Counted from the first letter of the stretch, positions 52,250 through 61,835 are shown. The stretch: DNA of 64,000 nt from JACVRN01 sp036403815 (GCA_036403815.1 DASWQH010000078.1:1-64000); one strand, 5' to 3'. Notes: generated from the letters alone by a model not told the origin. Numbers and translations: made by a program.

Positions 52250-53935
52250 TCATAGATATATTACCTGATGATCGTGAGAGCCTAGACTGATGGCGTCGTA
52301 AATCCAGTTGACGACGTAGCGGCCATGACGCGCAAGCAGCGAAGTGGCGTTGATGTGCCGCTCCTGTAGGTCTTTGTGCGGGTAGAGCAGGAGAGCGGCG
52401 CGTTCGAGCTGGCGGTGCGCCGCGCGGTCTCGATTCATCTGCGCACGATGAAAGCGCGAGCGCAAACCCGTGAGCTGGTATTCTATCTTGCGTCTTCCGG
52501 TCTCAAGCGCGTCCGCTAAGGTAGGGTCAACGCGCTGAAGCTGCTCCTTCAATTTATCCATCTCGCGCGTGACTGCGCCTTCCGCTTCGTCAAAGGTCTG
52601 CGCGGCTTCCGTTCCCAGATGCTCTTCGACAACGCGCGCCAGAACGCTGTCCAGACCTGCGAAGAAATCGCTCAACTTCAGATTGTAGCGCTCAAGCGTG
52701 CGCCCCGTGCGATGCTCCACAATCGTCATGCTGGCGCGCGGCAGGATGGGCGTCGCGGGACGACCAAGCACGCGATAAACTTCCGCCGTCTGTGCGAAGT
52801 AAGCTATTTCGGCAGCGCCGCCCATGTAAGCTATGGTCGGCAGCAGATAATCCTGAACCACTGCGCGCAGGGTCACGTTCGGGCTGAAGCCGGAAGGGTC
52901 AAGCCTGGCTTTATCAGCCAGCTCTTCCGCCGTGTACTCTCCTTCCGTCTCTTTAGCCTTGTATGTTCCGCGCTCCGTGCGCGTGACGGCATGACGAGCG
53001 CCGTCCGCAGTGTGCAGAAAGAGCGGGAAAGAGTCTGCGGTCGCAGTGACCTGCGCGTGATAGCCCGCTTCGACCAGCTCGCGGCTGCGCGCTTCGACCG
53101 CCGTTGCTATCTCAGGCGCGCGGCGCGCGGCCTCTGAATAGAGCGGCGCGGCCAGTTCCTTCAATCTGGCGTCGAGCGGGTCTAGCAGCACCAGCCCGTG
53201 CCCCTTCATCAGATGCGTCATCATGCGTGCGAATGCTTCGCCGTAGCCGCGCCCGGCCTTCCACGAATCAGTCAGCATATTTCGCAGGTCTGGCGTGAAC
53301 TCCGTTTCCGGCAGAACCGCCAGTAGGCGCTCGACCGTCTCGTTGATTGACTCATTGAGCCGAACGCTTCCGACGGGTGTCCCCTCTTTGTGCATAGCTG
53401 GAGAGACAGAAACTTCCGCCAGCCTGCAATCGCAGCCTATGAACTCTGCCGTGGCGACTTCCGCGAAGTCGTGGTCTTCGGTCGCAATCCAGAAGACGGG
53501 CACAGCCTTCGTGCCGCGATCCGTGAGACAGCCCGCGAGCTTAACTGCCGTAAGAGCCTTGTAGATGGTGTAGAGCGGGCCTGTGAAAAGCCCCGCCTGT
53601 TGTCCCGTGACGACCGCGACCGTATCCGCTTCTCTGAGGCGTGCGATTGATTTGATGGTCTCTTCACCAGCGCCCCAGCCTCTATTCAAATCTTCAAGCG
53701 CATCGCAAAGAGCGTTGCGATCAGTTTTATGAGCTGCCAGAACTTCGCCTGCGCGCACCGACACGTCCTGATGAAAGCCCACGGCTGAAGGATAGAAGCG
53801 CAGGAGTGCGGGTTCCCCCTTGAGGTAATCTAGAAACAGTCGCGTCTGGTGCGGGATGCGCTCAAACGGAAGAGGCTCTATGCGCAACGCTGCCTCTTCA
53901 GGTGTGCTGAAACATGCTGGTAATGTGCGACTCAT
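52250..53935 (-). CDS. bshC: Putative cysteine ligase BshC (bacillithiol biosynthesis)
   Basis: The protein has 561 residues. It contains VVTGQQAGLFTGPLYTIYKA, PVFWIATEDHDFAEV and PRASMTIVEHRTGRTLERYN with C-terminal coiled coil, all BshC signatures. BshC adds cysteine to glucosaminyl-malate to complete bacillithiol, the main low-molecular-weight thiol in many Firmicutes and some other phyla. Its start overlaps the DapA-like stop by four bases (ATGA), so the two are translationally coupled. The gene ends 2 bp from the heptad repeat before mutL. Confidence 0.93.
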   Translation of the reverse strand: MSRTLPACFSTPEEAALRIEPLPFERIPHQTRLFLDYLKGEPALLRFYPSAVGFHQDVSVRAGEVLAAHKTDRNALCDALEDLNRGWGAGEETIKSIARLREADTVAVVTGQQAGLFTGPLYTIYKALTAVKLAGCLTDRGTKAVPVFWIATEDHDFAEVATAEFIGCDCRLAEVSVSPAMHKEGTPVGSVRLNESINETVERLLAVLPETEFTPDLRNMLTDSWKAGRGYGEAFARMMTHLMKGHGLVLLDPLDARLKELAAPLYSEAARRAPEIATAVEARSRELVEAGYHAQVTATADSFPLFLHTADGARHAVTRTERGTYKAKETEGEYTAEELADKARLDPSGFSPNVTLRAVVQDYLLPTIAYMGGAAEIAYFAQTAEVYRVLGRPATPILPRASMTIVEHRTGRTLERYNLKLSDFFAGLDSVLARVVEEHLGTEAAQTFDEAEGAVTREMDKLKEQLQRVDPTLADALETGRRKIEYQLTGLRSRFHRAQMNRDRAAHRQLERAALLLYPHKDLQERHINATSLLARHGRYVVNWIYDAISLGSHDHQVIYL

Positions 53936-54930
53936 TTCGCTCCTGCTCCAAACCCTTGCCTTTTATTCCCGCCGCTCATCTCTTCATCGAACAACCCGGA
54001 CTCTTCGAGCAGCCTTGCTATCTCGTGCCGCGCTGCATCATCGGGCAGAGCGAGCGGCGCACGCACATGCCCGCCTTTAAGCCCAAGCTCATCCATAGCC
54101 GCCTTGATGCCGCCTATGCCGAAGCGCCCCATCACGCCCCGCACAAGTAAGGCAAGCCTTCGTTGCAGCTTGCGAGCGCGCTCATAATCTACAGCTTCAA
54201 CGGCGCGGTAAATTCCTACAGAGGTGCACGGAGCGAAACAGCCTGCGGCCAGAATAGCGCCCGTTGCGCCTGCGCCGAGCGCCGCCATCAGAGCCGCACC
54301 ATGTCCCGTCAGAACCGAGAAGTCAGAGGGCACCAGCCGCAGCGTCTCGCCCAGAGCGACGATGTCGCCTGAGCTATCCTTGATGCCTATGATGTTGGAG
54401 TGCTCTGCCAGCTCCGCCACCGTCTCAGGCGCGAGGGTGATGCCCGTCAACTGCGGTATGTTGTAAAGCAGGACGGGCACGGTTGCAGCATCGGCCACCG
54501 CGCGGTAATAACCTTTCAGCGCGCCCTGCGACATCTCCGCGCGGTAATAACCCGGCGTGATGACAAGCACCGCGTCCGCGCCAACAGATGCCCAACGCTT
54601 CACTTCGTCAATCGTCAGTCGAGTACACTGCTGGCCTGCGCCGACGACCATTGATAGCGGAGCCGGAATATGTGTACGCGCTGCTTCGATTACCATTAGA
54701 CACTCGCGCTCGCTCAAATGCACACGCTCGCCCGTCGAGCCGAGCGCCACATATCCCGTCACTCCAGTCTCGTTCCACTTCAACAGATTCTGGCCGACGG
54801 CGCGCACGTCCACTTCCATCTCTTCATCGAACGGCGTGACGAATGGCAGTAGAATGCCGCGCAGGCTCTCGCTTACTGGACGCGCGGGAGAGTTTACTTC
54901 CGATGTTGTGTTCTGCTTTTTCAAGGCCAC
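53932..54930 (-). CDS. DapA-family aldolase/lyase
   Basis: The protein has 332 residues. The TIM barrel shows VTPFDEEMEVDVRAV, ALGSTGERVHLSERE, catalytic Tyr in VLLYNIP and Schiff-base Lys in IIGIKDSSGD. DapA-family enzymes include dihydrodipicolinate synthase, N-acetylneuraminate lyase and ketogluconate aldolases; the exact reaction is not certain. It is the first gene of an overlapping pair with bshC. The N-terminus carries about 25 extra residues and starts at ATG 54930. Confidence 0.9.
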   Translation of the reverse strand: MALKKQNTTSEVNSPARPVSESLRGILLPFVTPFDEEMEVDVRAVGQNLLKWNETGVTGYVALGSTGERVHLSERECLMVIEAARTHIPAPLSMVVGAGQQCTRLTIDEVKRWASVGADAVLVITPGYYRAEMSQGALKGYYRAVADAATVPVLLYNIPQLTGITLAPETVAELAEHSNIIGIKDSSGDIVALGETLRLVPSDFSVLTGHGAALMAALGAGATGAILAAGCFAPCTSVGIYRAVEAVDYERARKLQRRLALLVRGVMGRFGIGGIKAAMDELGLKGGHVRAPLALPDDAARHEIARLLEESGLFDEEMSGGNKRQGFGAGAK

Positions 54931-55023
54931 GGCATTATAACGAGCGAATCAGACGGCGCGCAATGAGAGCTATCCATATCAGCAGCGCCTGCGCTAGTAG
55001 TACTGACCTCCGGTTTGCTTATT

Positions 55024-55265
55024 AAGAAGCTGCTTGAAAAATCAGAACGCTAGTTGTCCTGTAGGGACATTTGAAAATAGCCCAGCCATTTATGGCTGGG
55101 TCAAATGGTAGGAAAAAGAGTAGAGTCCCGTTGGGACGGCTGAACATCTCTTTCAATCGTCCCTACGGGACTCTACTCTTTTTCTCTACAACATATTCCC
55201 AGCGCTAAAGCACTGGGCTATCATCAATCGTCCCTGACGGGACTTTGAACCATAGCTTCTAACTA
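55024..55265. repeat. Composite GTCCCTACGGGAC / CCCAGCxxTxAAxxxCTGGG element
   Basis: This is a second copy of the family at 24751-24990, with outer arms AAGAAGCTGCTTGAAA and TTGAACCATAGCTTCT and the same order of inner palindromes. It fills most of the gap 54931-55305. Confidence 0.85.
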
Positions 55266-55305
55266 TCCCTAGCCCACGCCGCTCATATCTCAGCCTGCAC
55301 GCTGA

Positions 55306-56616
55306 TTAATCAGTCTTCGGATTATCACCAGCCGTTTCTTCCGCTCCGCTCCCGGCTTCAAGAGGCAAGGCGGAATGCCCCGGCTCATTTGGCGGGCGCG
55401 GCGGCGTGGTCAGCGACATAGACCTTTCTCTCTTTTCAGGCGTCGCCTCGGGCGGCTTGAGCGCTGTGCGGAACGAGATGAACCTGTTCAGCAGGTCAAA
55501 CCAGAAGGGCGCTCCCAGAGAGAGCGCGACACCCGTAATCAACAAACCCGCAATTTTCAGAAGCCACTCCCATAGGAAGCGCCGGAAATCCTGTTTGAAA
55601 TCAGCGGTCGGCCTGCGCGCCACCTGAGTCCCCTTGTTCGACCAGCCGACTGGCAAACCAAGATTCTCAAGCTGGCGATACTCTTGAATCCTGTCGTTCA
55701 ATTTCTCCTTTACTTCATCAATCTCTTTTTGAGTCGCAGCATTAGAGCCGGGAGTTCCAGTTGAAGCGCCGCCCTGCCCCGGCGGGTTGGTGCCCGCAGA
55801 GTTAGCGCCGGAAGCTGTATTCGCCGGAGAAGGCGTTGGCTGCGCGGCCTGATTTTTGGCATACGCTTCCGCCTGCGCCAGCATTGAAGTGCGCACGGCA
55901 GGCTCGCTGTAGAGAACTTTGAGGATCATGATGGTGTCGGCATTTAGTATTACGGCGAGCACCAATCCGATAATGAATATGACGCGATGCGTCCGCCGCT
56001 TGTACCAGTCGGAGACCCTGTCCATCCCTACATTGAACCAGTCCTCTACGTTGATGCGCAGCTTCTCTATATCGCCTTCGGCCTCGTCTATCAGCGTCAG
56101 CAGCGATCTTCGCACGGCGCTGTCCTCCGGCAGCCCCTCAACCGCAGCGCGTATGTCGTTAATGGTTCTGGATTGCCCAGGCTTCTCAGGCGTGATGATG
56201 TCCAGAATTGTGAGGGCAAAGGTACGCGCCGGAATGTACGCAGGCTTCTTCTCCCCCATGCCGCGCCAGTTAGGTTGATACAGCGACCTGATAAGCGGGT
56301 GCTCATAGAAAATATTACTAAGCGTTGCGGCAATCGCGCCCGCCCCTCCTGTACTACCTACAACGGCGGTAGCCTCCCCGCCGCTCGCCGCGCCCGCATT
56401 GACCTCAACCCGCCCCTTCTCAAGCGAATCTTGCGTCAACTGCTTATTCAAATTATCGTCCCGCAGAAGATTGCGAATGCCTTCTTCAAGCATCCACGCG
56501 CGCCGCTTTGTATTCGTCGCAATGACCTCATTCGCCGCCGAGCAGATCAAGCTCAGCAGCAGATAGATGAAGATCATGCCGATAGCGACTTCGAGTACGG
56601 TTGAGCCAAATAACAT
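55306..56616 (-). CDS. Membrane protein of unknown function
   Basis: The protein has 436 residues. Helices lie at about 5-30, 213-235 and 335-360. The N-terminus (EVAIGMIFIYLLLSLICSAA, NEVIATNTKRRAWMLEEGIR) is a pattern shared by a widespread but uncharacterised bacterial membrane-protein group. A soluble loop (about 35-205) and an Ala/Pro/Gly-rich linker (about 260-290) follow. It is the last gene of a minus-strand trio with the histone-H1-like protein and the secreted IPT/TIG protein, suggesting a shared envelope or surface task, but nothing more specific. Confidence 0.7.
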   Translation of the reverse strand: MLFGSTVLEVAIGMIFIYLLLSLICSAANEVIATNTKRRAWMLEEGIRNLLRDDNLNKQLTQDSLEKGRVEVNAGAASGGEATAVVGSTGGAGAIAATLSNIFYEHPLIRSLYQPNWRGMGEKKPAYIPARTFALTILDIITPEKPGQSRTINDIRAAVEGLPEDSAVRRSLLTLIDEAEGDIEKLRINVEDWFNVGMDRVSDWYKRRTHRVIFIIGLVLAVILNADTIMILKVLYSEPAVRTSMLAQAEAYAKNQAAQPTPSPANTASGANSAGTNPPGQGGASTGTPGSNAATQKEIDEVKEKLNDRIQEYRQLENLGLPVGWSNKGTQVARRPTADFKQDFRRFLWEWLLKIAGLLITGVALSLGAPFWFDLLNRFISFRTALKPPEATPEKRERSMSLTTPPRPPNEPGHSALPLEAGSGAEETAGDNPKTD

Positions 56617-56728
56617 TAGACGGCACCAGATTATAGATTCATGCTACGAAGAGCGTTCTTCACAGCTTACGCAGCCAGAAGAGATGTTAAGCACTACTTG
56701 TCATTCATCAAAAACGTGCGAACCGACT

Positions 56729-57013
56729 TCAGCCGGAGCTTGGACGATCATCATCCTGATTATCCGAACTCGGGCGGTCGTCATCTCGATTATCAGAGCT
56801 GGGGCGGTCATCAAACCGATCATCAGAACTTGGGCGGTCATCGCTCAGGCCGAATGATTTAAGCCCGCGTACCTTTGCGGCCTTCTTGCCACTGGTCGCT
56901 TTCTTCTTCGCGCCCTTTTTAGTCCCTTTCCCGGCAGTCCCTTTTTTACTGCTCTTCCGTGAAGCGGCCTTTTTACTCCCCTTTTTGGGGGAGCCTTTCT
57001 TGCCCGTCGCCAT
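56729..57013 (-). CDS. Lysine-rich histone-H1-like protein with acidic DDRPSSDN repeats
   Basis: The protein has 94 residues. The first 50 or so are Lys/Gly/Ser/Ala-rich (KKGSKKAASRKSSKKGTAGK, GTKKGAKKKATSGKKAAKVR), like bacterial histone-H1-type or nucleoid proteins. The C-terminal about 40 are four copies of an acidic unit DDRPSSDN (about 9-10 residues each). AGGAGAG precedes the ATG at 57013; an in-frame extension to 57070 is unlikely. The split basic/acidic composition is unusual. It may bind DNA or another polyanion. Confidence 0.7.
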   Translation of the reverse strand: MATGKKGSPKKGSKKAASRKSSKKGTAGKGTKKGAKKKATSGKKAAKVRGLKSFGLSDDRPSSDDRFDDRPSSDNRDDDRPSSDNQDDDRPSSG

Positions 57014-57041
57014 AACAATACTCTCCTTTTGTCTAGAGCTA

Positions 57042-58877
57042 CTATGGATTAGTTGGGGCGGCAGTAACATTGATGGTCACGGGGTCGCTCTGCGAAGCGC
57101 CGTTAATCAACGTCACGTTGCTTTCGCCCGGAGGCGCGTTGGCATCAATCTTTAAGACTACTGTTAGTTTATTGCCCTCCACCTTCGTAGAGTTGGGCAC
57201 CACGTGTACTCCCTTATTGTTCTCTGTCAGGACTCTGGTCGTGCCCGAGATAAGATTTGAGCCGGTGAAGCTGACCTGCAAGTCCTGTTTGCCTTGCTGC
57301 CCCTCTAAAGGGGTTGGATCGGTCGAATCAATTGCGGGCTTGTCCGCCATGTAGCGTATGAATTTTGAGATGGTCTGAGTGCTCTGGTCTGTGGAGATTT
57401 CAAAATCCAGCCGTGTGTTCGGCGGCACGGGTTTGTCGGATGTGATCGTAAAGCGGATTCTGTTTTCCGTAGGGTCGCCGTCCATCTTGATGGTTAAACC
57501 CTCCGGCGCTTCATTCAGCAGGTCAACCCTGGCCTTTTGCAGCCCACGGCCACTGATATAACCTTTCACTACAGGGTTGTTCTGCTCGAACTTCTGCATC
57601 TCTTCGGGTTCAATGACGACCGTAGTAGCGACGGGCGGCAGGTTCTCGACCTCCGTGATGAAGCTCCCATCAACTCTGACTACCACCTTGCGAAAATCTA
57701 TATCGTATTGCGCGAGATTCTCCCGTCCTTTATTCGCTTCTATTCTCTCTTTGCTCTGGTTTCTATAAAGCAGCGTCGGGTCTTTCCAGAAAAGCTTTCG
57801 CTGATAGTTCGTCATGAAGATGGCCTGCGGGATGAAGGCCACCAGTACTCTGGATTGCTGCTTCGGCACGAGCGTATTCGATTTATAAGCACTGTCGTTC
57901 AGCCGATTCATCTGATTAATCGTGTAATCCGGAAAAGCCTCCACGTATGCCGAATTGAAAGGGCCGTTGAAGATGGCGACGGACTCCGCGTAGGACGGCC
58001 CGAAGGAGGCGACGCCGATTAAGCCAGCGGCAATTGTTCCCACTCCACGCAGATAGCGCAGCAAGCGGTTACGAGGGTCGCCTCCCTGCCCCTTTTCGGC
58101 TACGCCACGAATCAGTGAAAGCTCCAATGAAGACATTTCATACTCGGACCTCTTAGCATCAGGCTGGCTCGGCTGACTCTCGCTGATGAAATCGGCAAAG
58201 GCGCTGTTGATGAGAGCGCGATTAAGCGTTTCAACATCTGCATAAGAGAGCGTTTCTTTATCGGCTGAGAGAAGCGGAGTTTGATTACTTCCAAGCTGTA
58301 CACTTGCGAAATCTTTCTCCTGATAAAAATCTCTTCGCCTGACAACATCATTCAAGGCTGTGATGACGCGAGACCTGTCTATACGCTTCAGGTCGTCCGC
58401 CGTCTTAGCCGCTTTGATGTCCTTCTGCAAATCGGCAGGCAGTAATTCCATCAATCTCTTGCTGGGGGTGCGGGCACTCTTGCCCCCGGCTTCTCGCAAG
58501 CGTAGAAGCAGACCCGTGAGGTCTGTAATATCACCTGGATTAAGCAGCCGCGACGGAGCTTCAACACGTGTTAAGGCAAGTGCCTTACGCTCGTTTACAA
58601 ACACCTTCGTCAGGTCCAGGGAAACATCCTGAATTAAGTATTGGAAGTCAGCATTACGATTGGTAATAGTTACCTGAATTACTATGAACCGCTCTGCGAT
58701 TCGCTTTCCGAAAATATCTCTGACATTTTTAGGGTCTATAACGGCACCATAAACGCGCACGAACTCCTTCTGCGATGGCCCCTGCGCTTTAGCGACCTGC
58801 GAGCCGATGGCAACCATTAAACAGATGGCAACTAAGACCTGTGCTATTGAAGTGCGGAATAACATTCTCGGCGACAT
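57042..58877 (-). CDS. Large exported protein with IPT/TIG domain
   Basis: The protein has 611 residues. A signal peptide (FRTSIAQVLVAICLMVAIGS, cleavage near VAKAQ) precedes a novel N-terminal region (VRVYGAVIDPKNVRDIFGKR, VIQVTITNRNADFQYLIQDV). A short hydrophobic stretch lies at about 290-310. Two C-terminal Ig-like/TIG modules follow, one with PTPLEGQQGKQDLQVSFTGS and one ending VTLINGASQSDPVTINVTAA. GGAGGT supports ATG 58877. It lies 28 bp upstream of the H1-like gene. It is probably periplasmic or surface-exposed. Confidence 0.75.
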   Translation of the reverse strand: MSPRMLFRTSIAQVLVAICLMVAIGSQVAKAQGPSQKEFVRVYGAVIDPKNVRDIFGKRIAERFIVIQVTITNRNADFQYLIQDVSLDLTKVFVNERKALALTRVEAPSRLLNPGDITDLTGLLLRLREAGGKSARTPSKRLMELLPADLQKDIKAAKTADDLKRIDRSRVITALNDVVRRRDFYQEKDFASVQLGSNQTPLLSADKETLSYADVETLNRALINSAFADFISESQPSQPDAKRSEYEMSSLELSLIRGVAEKGQGGDPRNRLLRYLRGVGTIAAGLIGVASFGPSYAESVAIFNGPFNSAYVEAFPDYTINQMNRLNDSAYKSNTLVPKQQSRVLVAFIPQAIFMTNYQRKLFWKDPTLLYRNQSKERIEANKGRENLAQYDIDFRKVVVRVDGSFITEVENLPPVATTVVIEPEEMQKFEQNNPVVKGYISGRGLQKARVDLLNEAPEGLTIKMDGDPTENRIRFTITSDKPVPPNTRLDFEISTDQSTQTISKFIRYMADKPAIDSTDPTPLEGQQGKQDLQVSFTGSNLISGTTRVLTENNKGVHVVPNSTKVEGNKLTVVLKIDANAPPGESNVTLINGASQSDPVTINVTAAPTNP

Positions 58878-59322
58878 AGTGACCTCCGGGGCATTGTCGT
58901 TCCGATTGCGGCGCAACCAGAGTTAAGTGAATACTGCCTGGCAAAGTTTTAAGAAAAGTAAGCTAAAGCTCATAAAAGAGACGCTCAGCCTTGGTAGAGT
59001 GATCAAGAAGAGGCTTTAATTGTAAAGGTATCTACGGGGCTTAAAGCCCTTTAGTCTTTATACTGCAAGGTAATTCGAGGCCGACGAAAAGAAGAGCGCT
59101 CGCCGGTTTGAGTCTAGCTTCTGAGCGCGAGCACAATAATCCTTGGCAATTCCAAATGTCAACAGATATTTTTCAAGCATCATACTAAAGCGCCGATGAA
59201 TCTTTCGCGCACGCTTCAGCGTAAAACCCTATCGGTTTTAATGTAGATAAAGCGCTTGACCGCTTGAGGTATTTGCCGCAATCATGTTGGCTCATTTCTG
59301 TTAGATGAAGGTGAGGACGAAG
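58878..59322. other. Gene-free divergent gap
   Basis: The 445 bp between the IPT/TIG gene and the PhzF gene contain no convincing ORF. A small hairpin GGGCT-TAA-AGCCC followed by TTTAG lies near 59038-59054. Promoters for both divergent genes are expected here but no clear hexamer pair is seen. Confidence 0.5.
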
Positions 59323-60264
59323 ATGCCTGAATATCGTTTCATACAGTTGGATGTTTTTACGAAAAATGCATTCAGTGGTAATCCGCTGGCGGTGTTTCCG
59401 GAGGCCGAAGGGATAGAGGATGCTCTGATGCAGAAGATTGCGCGGGAGATGAATCTGTCGGAGACGGTCTTTGTGCTGCCCCCTACGGATAAGAATGCTT
59501 TAAGGCGGCTGCGCATCTTTACTCCGGCGCGTGAACTCCCTATGGCGGGGCATCCTGTGGTGGGGACGTGGAATCTACTGGCGCGCGAGGGCGTCGTGCC
59601 GCAGCCGGAAGGCGGGACGGGGTGGACGCGCATCAATCAGGAGATAGGGATAGGCGTGCTGCCGGTGGACGTGGAATTCAAGGACGGGGAGCCTGCGCAG
59701 GTTGTAATGACGCAAGGGGCGTATGAGGTGCGTGCGCGTGTTGAAGGCGCGCACGAGCGTGCGGAGATAGAGCGTGCTTTGGGGCTTGCGCCGGAAGATT
59801 TTGACGAGAGCCTGCCGATAGAAGTGGTCTCGACCGGAATCTTTTTTCTGGTCGTCCCCGTCAATTCGTTGATGGCTTTGAGTCGCTGCCGCATCAACTC
59901 GACGCTGCTCTCCGCAATCTATACGGAGCTGGGTGCAACGGGTTGCTGCGTCTTCACGCGCGAGGTGCGTGAAGCGTCGAATGGGTCTCGCGCTCACATG
60001 CGTATGTTTGCTCCGGGCGACAATATTCCAGAAGACCCCGCGACTGGAAGCTGTGCCGGTGCGCTCTCAAGTTATCTGGTTTATCACGGCGCGCTCGATA
60101 TGGAAGAGACGGACGGCGTATTCCGTTTCGTCATAGAGCAGGGCGATTTCATAGAACGCCCCAGCCGCATTCACGCGGAGATTCTGGGCACACAGGGCGC
60201 TATTGAAGAAGTACGCGTCGGCGGCCTGTCGGTCGTCGTCGCCGAAGGCCATTTAATCTTCTAA
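59323..60264 (+). CDS. PhzF-family isomerase-like protein
   Basis: The protein has 313 residues. RFIQLDVFTKNAFSGNPLAV, MNLSETVFVLPP, RELPMAGHPVVGTWNLLA and EDPATGSCAGALSSYLVYHG match the PhzF fold (two diaminopimelate-epimerase-like halves), with the conserved Glu in LSET and the DPATGS loop. PhzF isomerises a phenazine precursor; most homologues have unknown roles. ATG 59323 (GAGG 6 nt upstream) is preferred over ATG 59305. A heptad repeat and the ypdA-type gene follow. Confidence 0.92.
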   Translation: MPEYRFIQLDVFTKNAFSGNPLAVFPEAEGIEDALMQKIAREMNLSETVFVLPPTDKNALRRLRIFTPARELPMAGHPVVGTWNLLAREGVVPQPEGGTGWTRINQEIGIGVLPVDVEFKDGEPAQVVMTQGAYEVRARVEGAHERAEIERALGLAPEDFDESLPIEVVSTGIFFLVVPVNSLMALSRCRINSTLLSAIYTELGATGCCVFTREVREASNGSRAHMRMFAPGDNIPEDPATGSCAGALSSYLVYHGALDMEETDGVFRFVIEQGDFIERPSRIHAEILGTQGAIEEVRVGGLSVVVAEGHLIF

Positions 60265-60265
60265 A

Positions 60266-60358
60266 AGTCTGGAGTCTTAGAGTCTAGAGTCCGGAGTCTG
60301 AAGGCCGTTTGACTCTTCAGATTCCAAACTCTAGACTCCAGACTCTGGACTCTAGACT
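60266..60358. repeat. Heptad-word inverted repeat (GAGTCTA type)
   Basis: The left arm (60266-60300) consists of AGTCTGG, AGTCTTA, GAGTCTA, GAGTCCG and GAGTCTG; the right arm (60311-60358) is a longer complement. It ends 5 bp before the ypdA-type start. Confidence 0.92.
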
Positions 60359-60363
60359 ATCTT

Positions 60364-61392
60364 ATGAATGAAGTGCAGTTGGATTTATTAATCATAGGCG
60401 CAGGGCCTGCGGGGTTGTCTGCTGCGGATGTGGCGGCGTCTGAGGGCTTAAATTATCTGGTAGTCGAGAAGGGATTGATAGCCGATACGGTCTATCACTA
60501 TCCGGTCGGGCTGACGGTCTTCTCGACCGTGAACGAATTGGAGATGCGCGAAGGCACGCTCAAGCCCTGTCGTGAAAAGCCCACGCGCGAAGAGCTGCTG
60601 TCGCATTACGTTCACTTCGCGCTGGAGCGTGAGTTAAGAATCAACACGGAAGAAGAGGTCGTCCGTATAGAAGGCACAGAGGCAGAGGGCTTTCTTGTAG
60701 AGACTACGCGGGGGAAGTATAGCGCTCGCCGCGTGCTCTTTGCTATTGGCGCAATGGCGCGTCCGCGAAGGCTGGGTGTGCCGGGCGAAGACCTGCCGAA
60801 AGTTCATTACAGGTTCGTAGAGGCTTTTCCTTACGTGCGAAAAGACGCGCTTGTTATCGGCGGCGGAAACAGTGCGGCAGAGGCGGCGCTCTTTCTGGCG
60901 GAGCACGGCGTTAGCACGCGGCTTGCCATCTGGCGCGCTGACTGGGAGAACCGCGATCCAAAGAAGGGCGCTATCAAGCACTGGGTACGAGAGCCTCTGG
61001 AGCGTGAAATCGCGCTAGGCCATCTGGAGGTTGTCCTCTTCAAAGAGATAGCAGAGATAAGGGAACGCGAAGTCTTGATTATACTGGAAGACGGCGAGAC
61101 AATTCGGATTCCCAATGATGTCGTCTTCATACTTGTAGGAAGCGAAGCGGACTTCACGCTGCTCAGGCAAATCGGCGTCCCGTTAGTTCCGTCAGGATTG
61201 ACTTCTATTCCGGTTTACGATGCGGAGACTTTCGAGACGAATGTAGAGGGAGTTTACGTGGCGGGACATTTCACGCACGCGCGGCACATCAAGGAAGCGA
61301 TTGCAGTTCCGCGCCGCATCGTGCCTATGATTGCAAAGGAGCTGAGAGAAGAAAATCAGGCTGCGTCGAGCGGGACGGGAGAGCGCCACTAA
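60364..61392 (+). CDS. ypdA: Putative bacillithiol disulfide reductase (YpdA family)
   Basis: The protein has 342 residues. It has two Rossmann nucleotide sites (LLIIGAGPAGLSAADVAASE for FAD; LVIGGGNSAAEAALFLAEHG for NADPH), TVYHYPVGLTVFSTVNELEM and GVYVAGHFTHARHIKEAIAV. No CxxC redox pair is seen, matching YpdA, which reduces bacillithiol disulfide without the thioredoxin-reductase CxxC. A bshC gene elsewhere in the window makes this reading consistent. A heptad repeat abuts its start, with no Shine-Dalgarno. Confidence 0.88.
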   Translation: MNEVQLDLLIIGAGPAGLSAADVAASEGLNYLVVEKGLIADTVYHYPVGLTVFSTVNELEMREGTLKPCREKPTREELLSHYVHFALERELRINTEEEVVRIEGTEAEGFLVETTRGKYSARRVLFAIGAMARPRRLGVPGEDLPKVHYRFVEAFPYVRKDALVIGGGNSAAEAALFLAEHGVSTRLAIWRADWENRDPKKGAIKHWVREPLEREIALGHLEVVLFKEIAEIREREVLIILEDGETIRIPNDVVFILVGSEADFTLLRQIGVPLVPSGLTSIPVYDAETFETNVEGVYVAGHFTHARHIKEAIAVPRRIVPMIAKELREENQAASSGTGERH

Positions 61393-61607
61393 GCCGCGCC
61401 TTCTCTCTCTGAAATTGCGACCTTCCCAACATTTACGCTCTCCCATCTCGCGCCAGCCGCCGAAAGCTCAGAAAGGAATAGGAAACAGGCTCTCGACGAC
61501 ATCTTTTATTCAGAGCCTTCGCTTTAAGGCTCTCTTTTGAAAGATCAAGTGCTGGCCGCTTTACTGAATGCCATATTGGCCGGGCAATCAAAGCACGGTC
61601 TGAAGAT

Positions 61608-61704
61608 AAACCACTAAATCCCACGAATCATCACGAATACTAATCAAAGCCTTTTGCTTACAGGTTATCTTTTCGTGTCGTTTAGTGTGCATTCGTGGCT
61701 CCGC
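61608..61704. repeat. Inverted repeat CCACTAAATCxCACGAATCA type
   Basis: ATAAACCACTAAATCCCACG (61608 onward) pairs imperfectly with TTTTCGTGTCGTTTAGTGTGCATTCGTGG (about 61670-61700). It uses the same words as 30628-30717 and 20981-21056. A separate 15-bp-arm hairpin lies at 61719-61765. The rest of the gap 61393-61835 shows no gene. Confidence 0.75.
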
Positions 61705-61835
61705 TCCGGTTCTTTTTTTTGAGTGACAACCGGAAACATAAGGAACTCTCCCGGTTGTCACTCAACCATCCGCATCAAGGCCAGTTGATGCGAATCCTCA
61801 TAGGCATAAGAAGCACACGCTTCTCTGCATTCCGC

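Noticed and set aside
56641..56862. Plus-strand ORF with GGRHLDYQSWGGHQ-type repeats
   Set aside because: It is the antisense reading of the DDRPSSDN repeat gene; the minus-strand gene has a good Shine-Dalgarno and a coherent composition.
61719..61765. Rho-independent terminator (TTGAGTGACAACCGG hairpin next to T8)
   Set aside because: The T-run precedes the hairpin on the plus strand and becomes an A-run on the minus strand, so it is not a terminator for either neighbouring gene.
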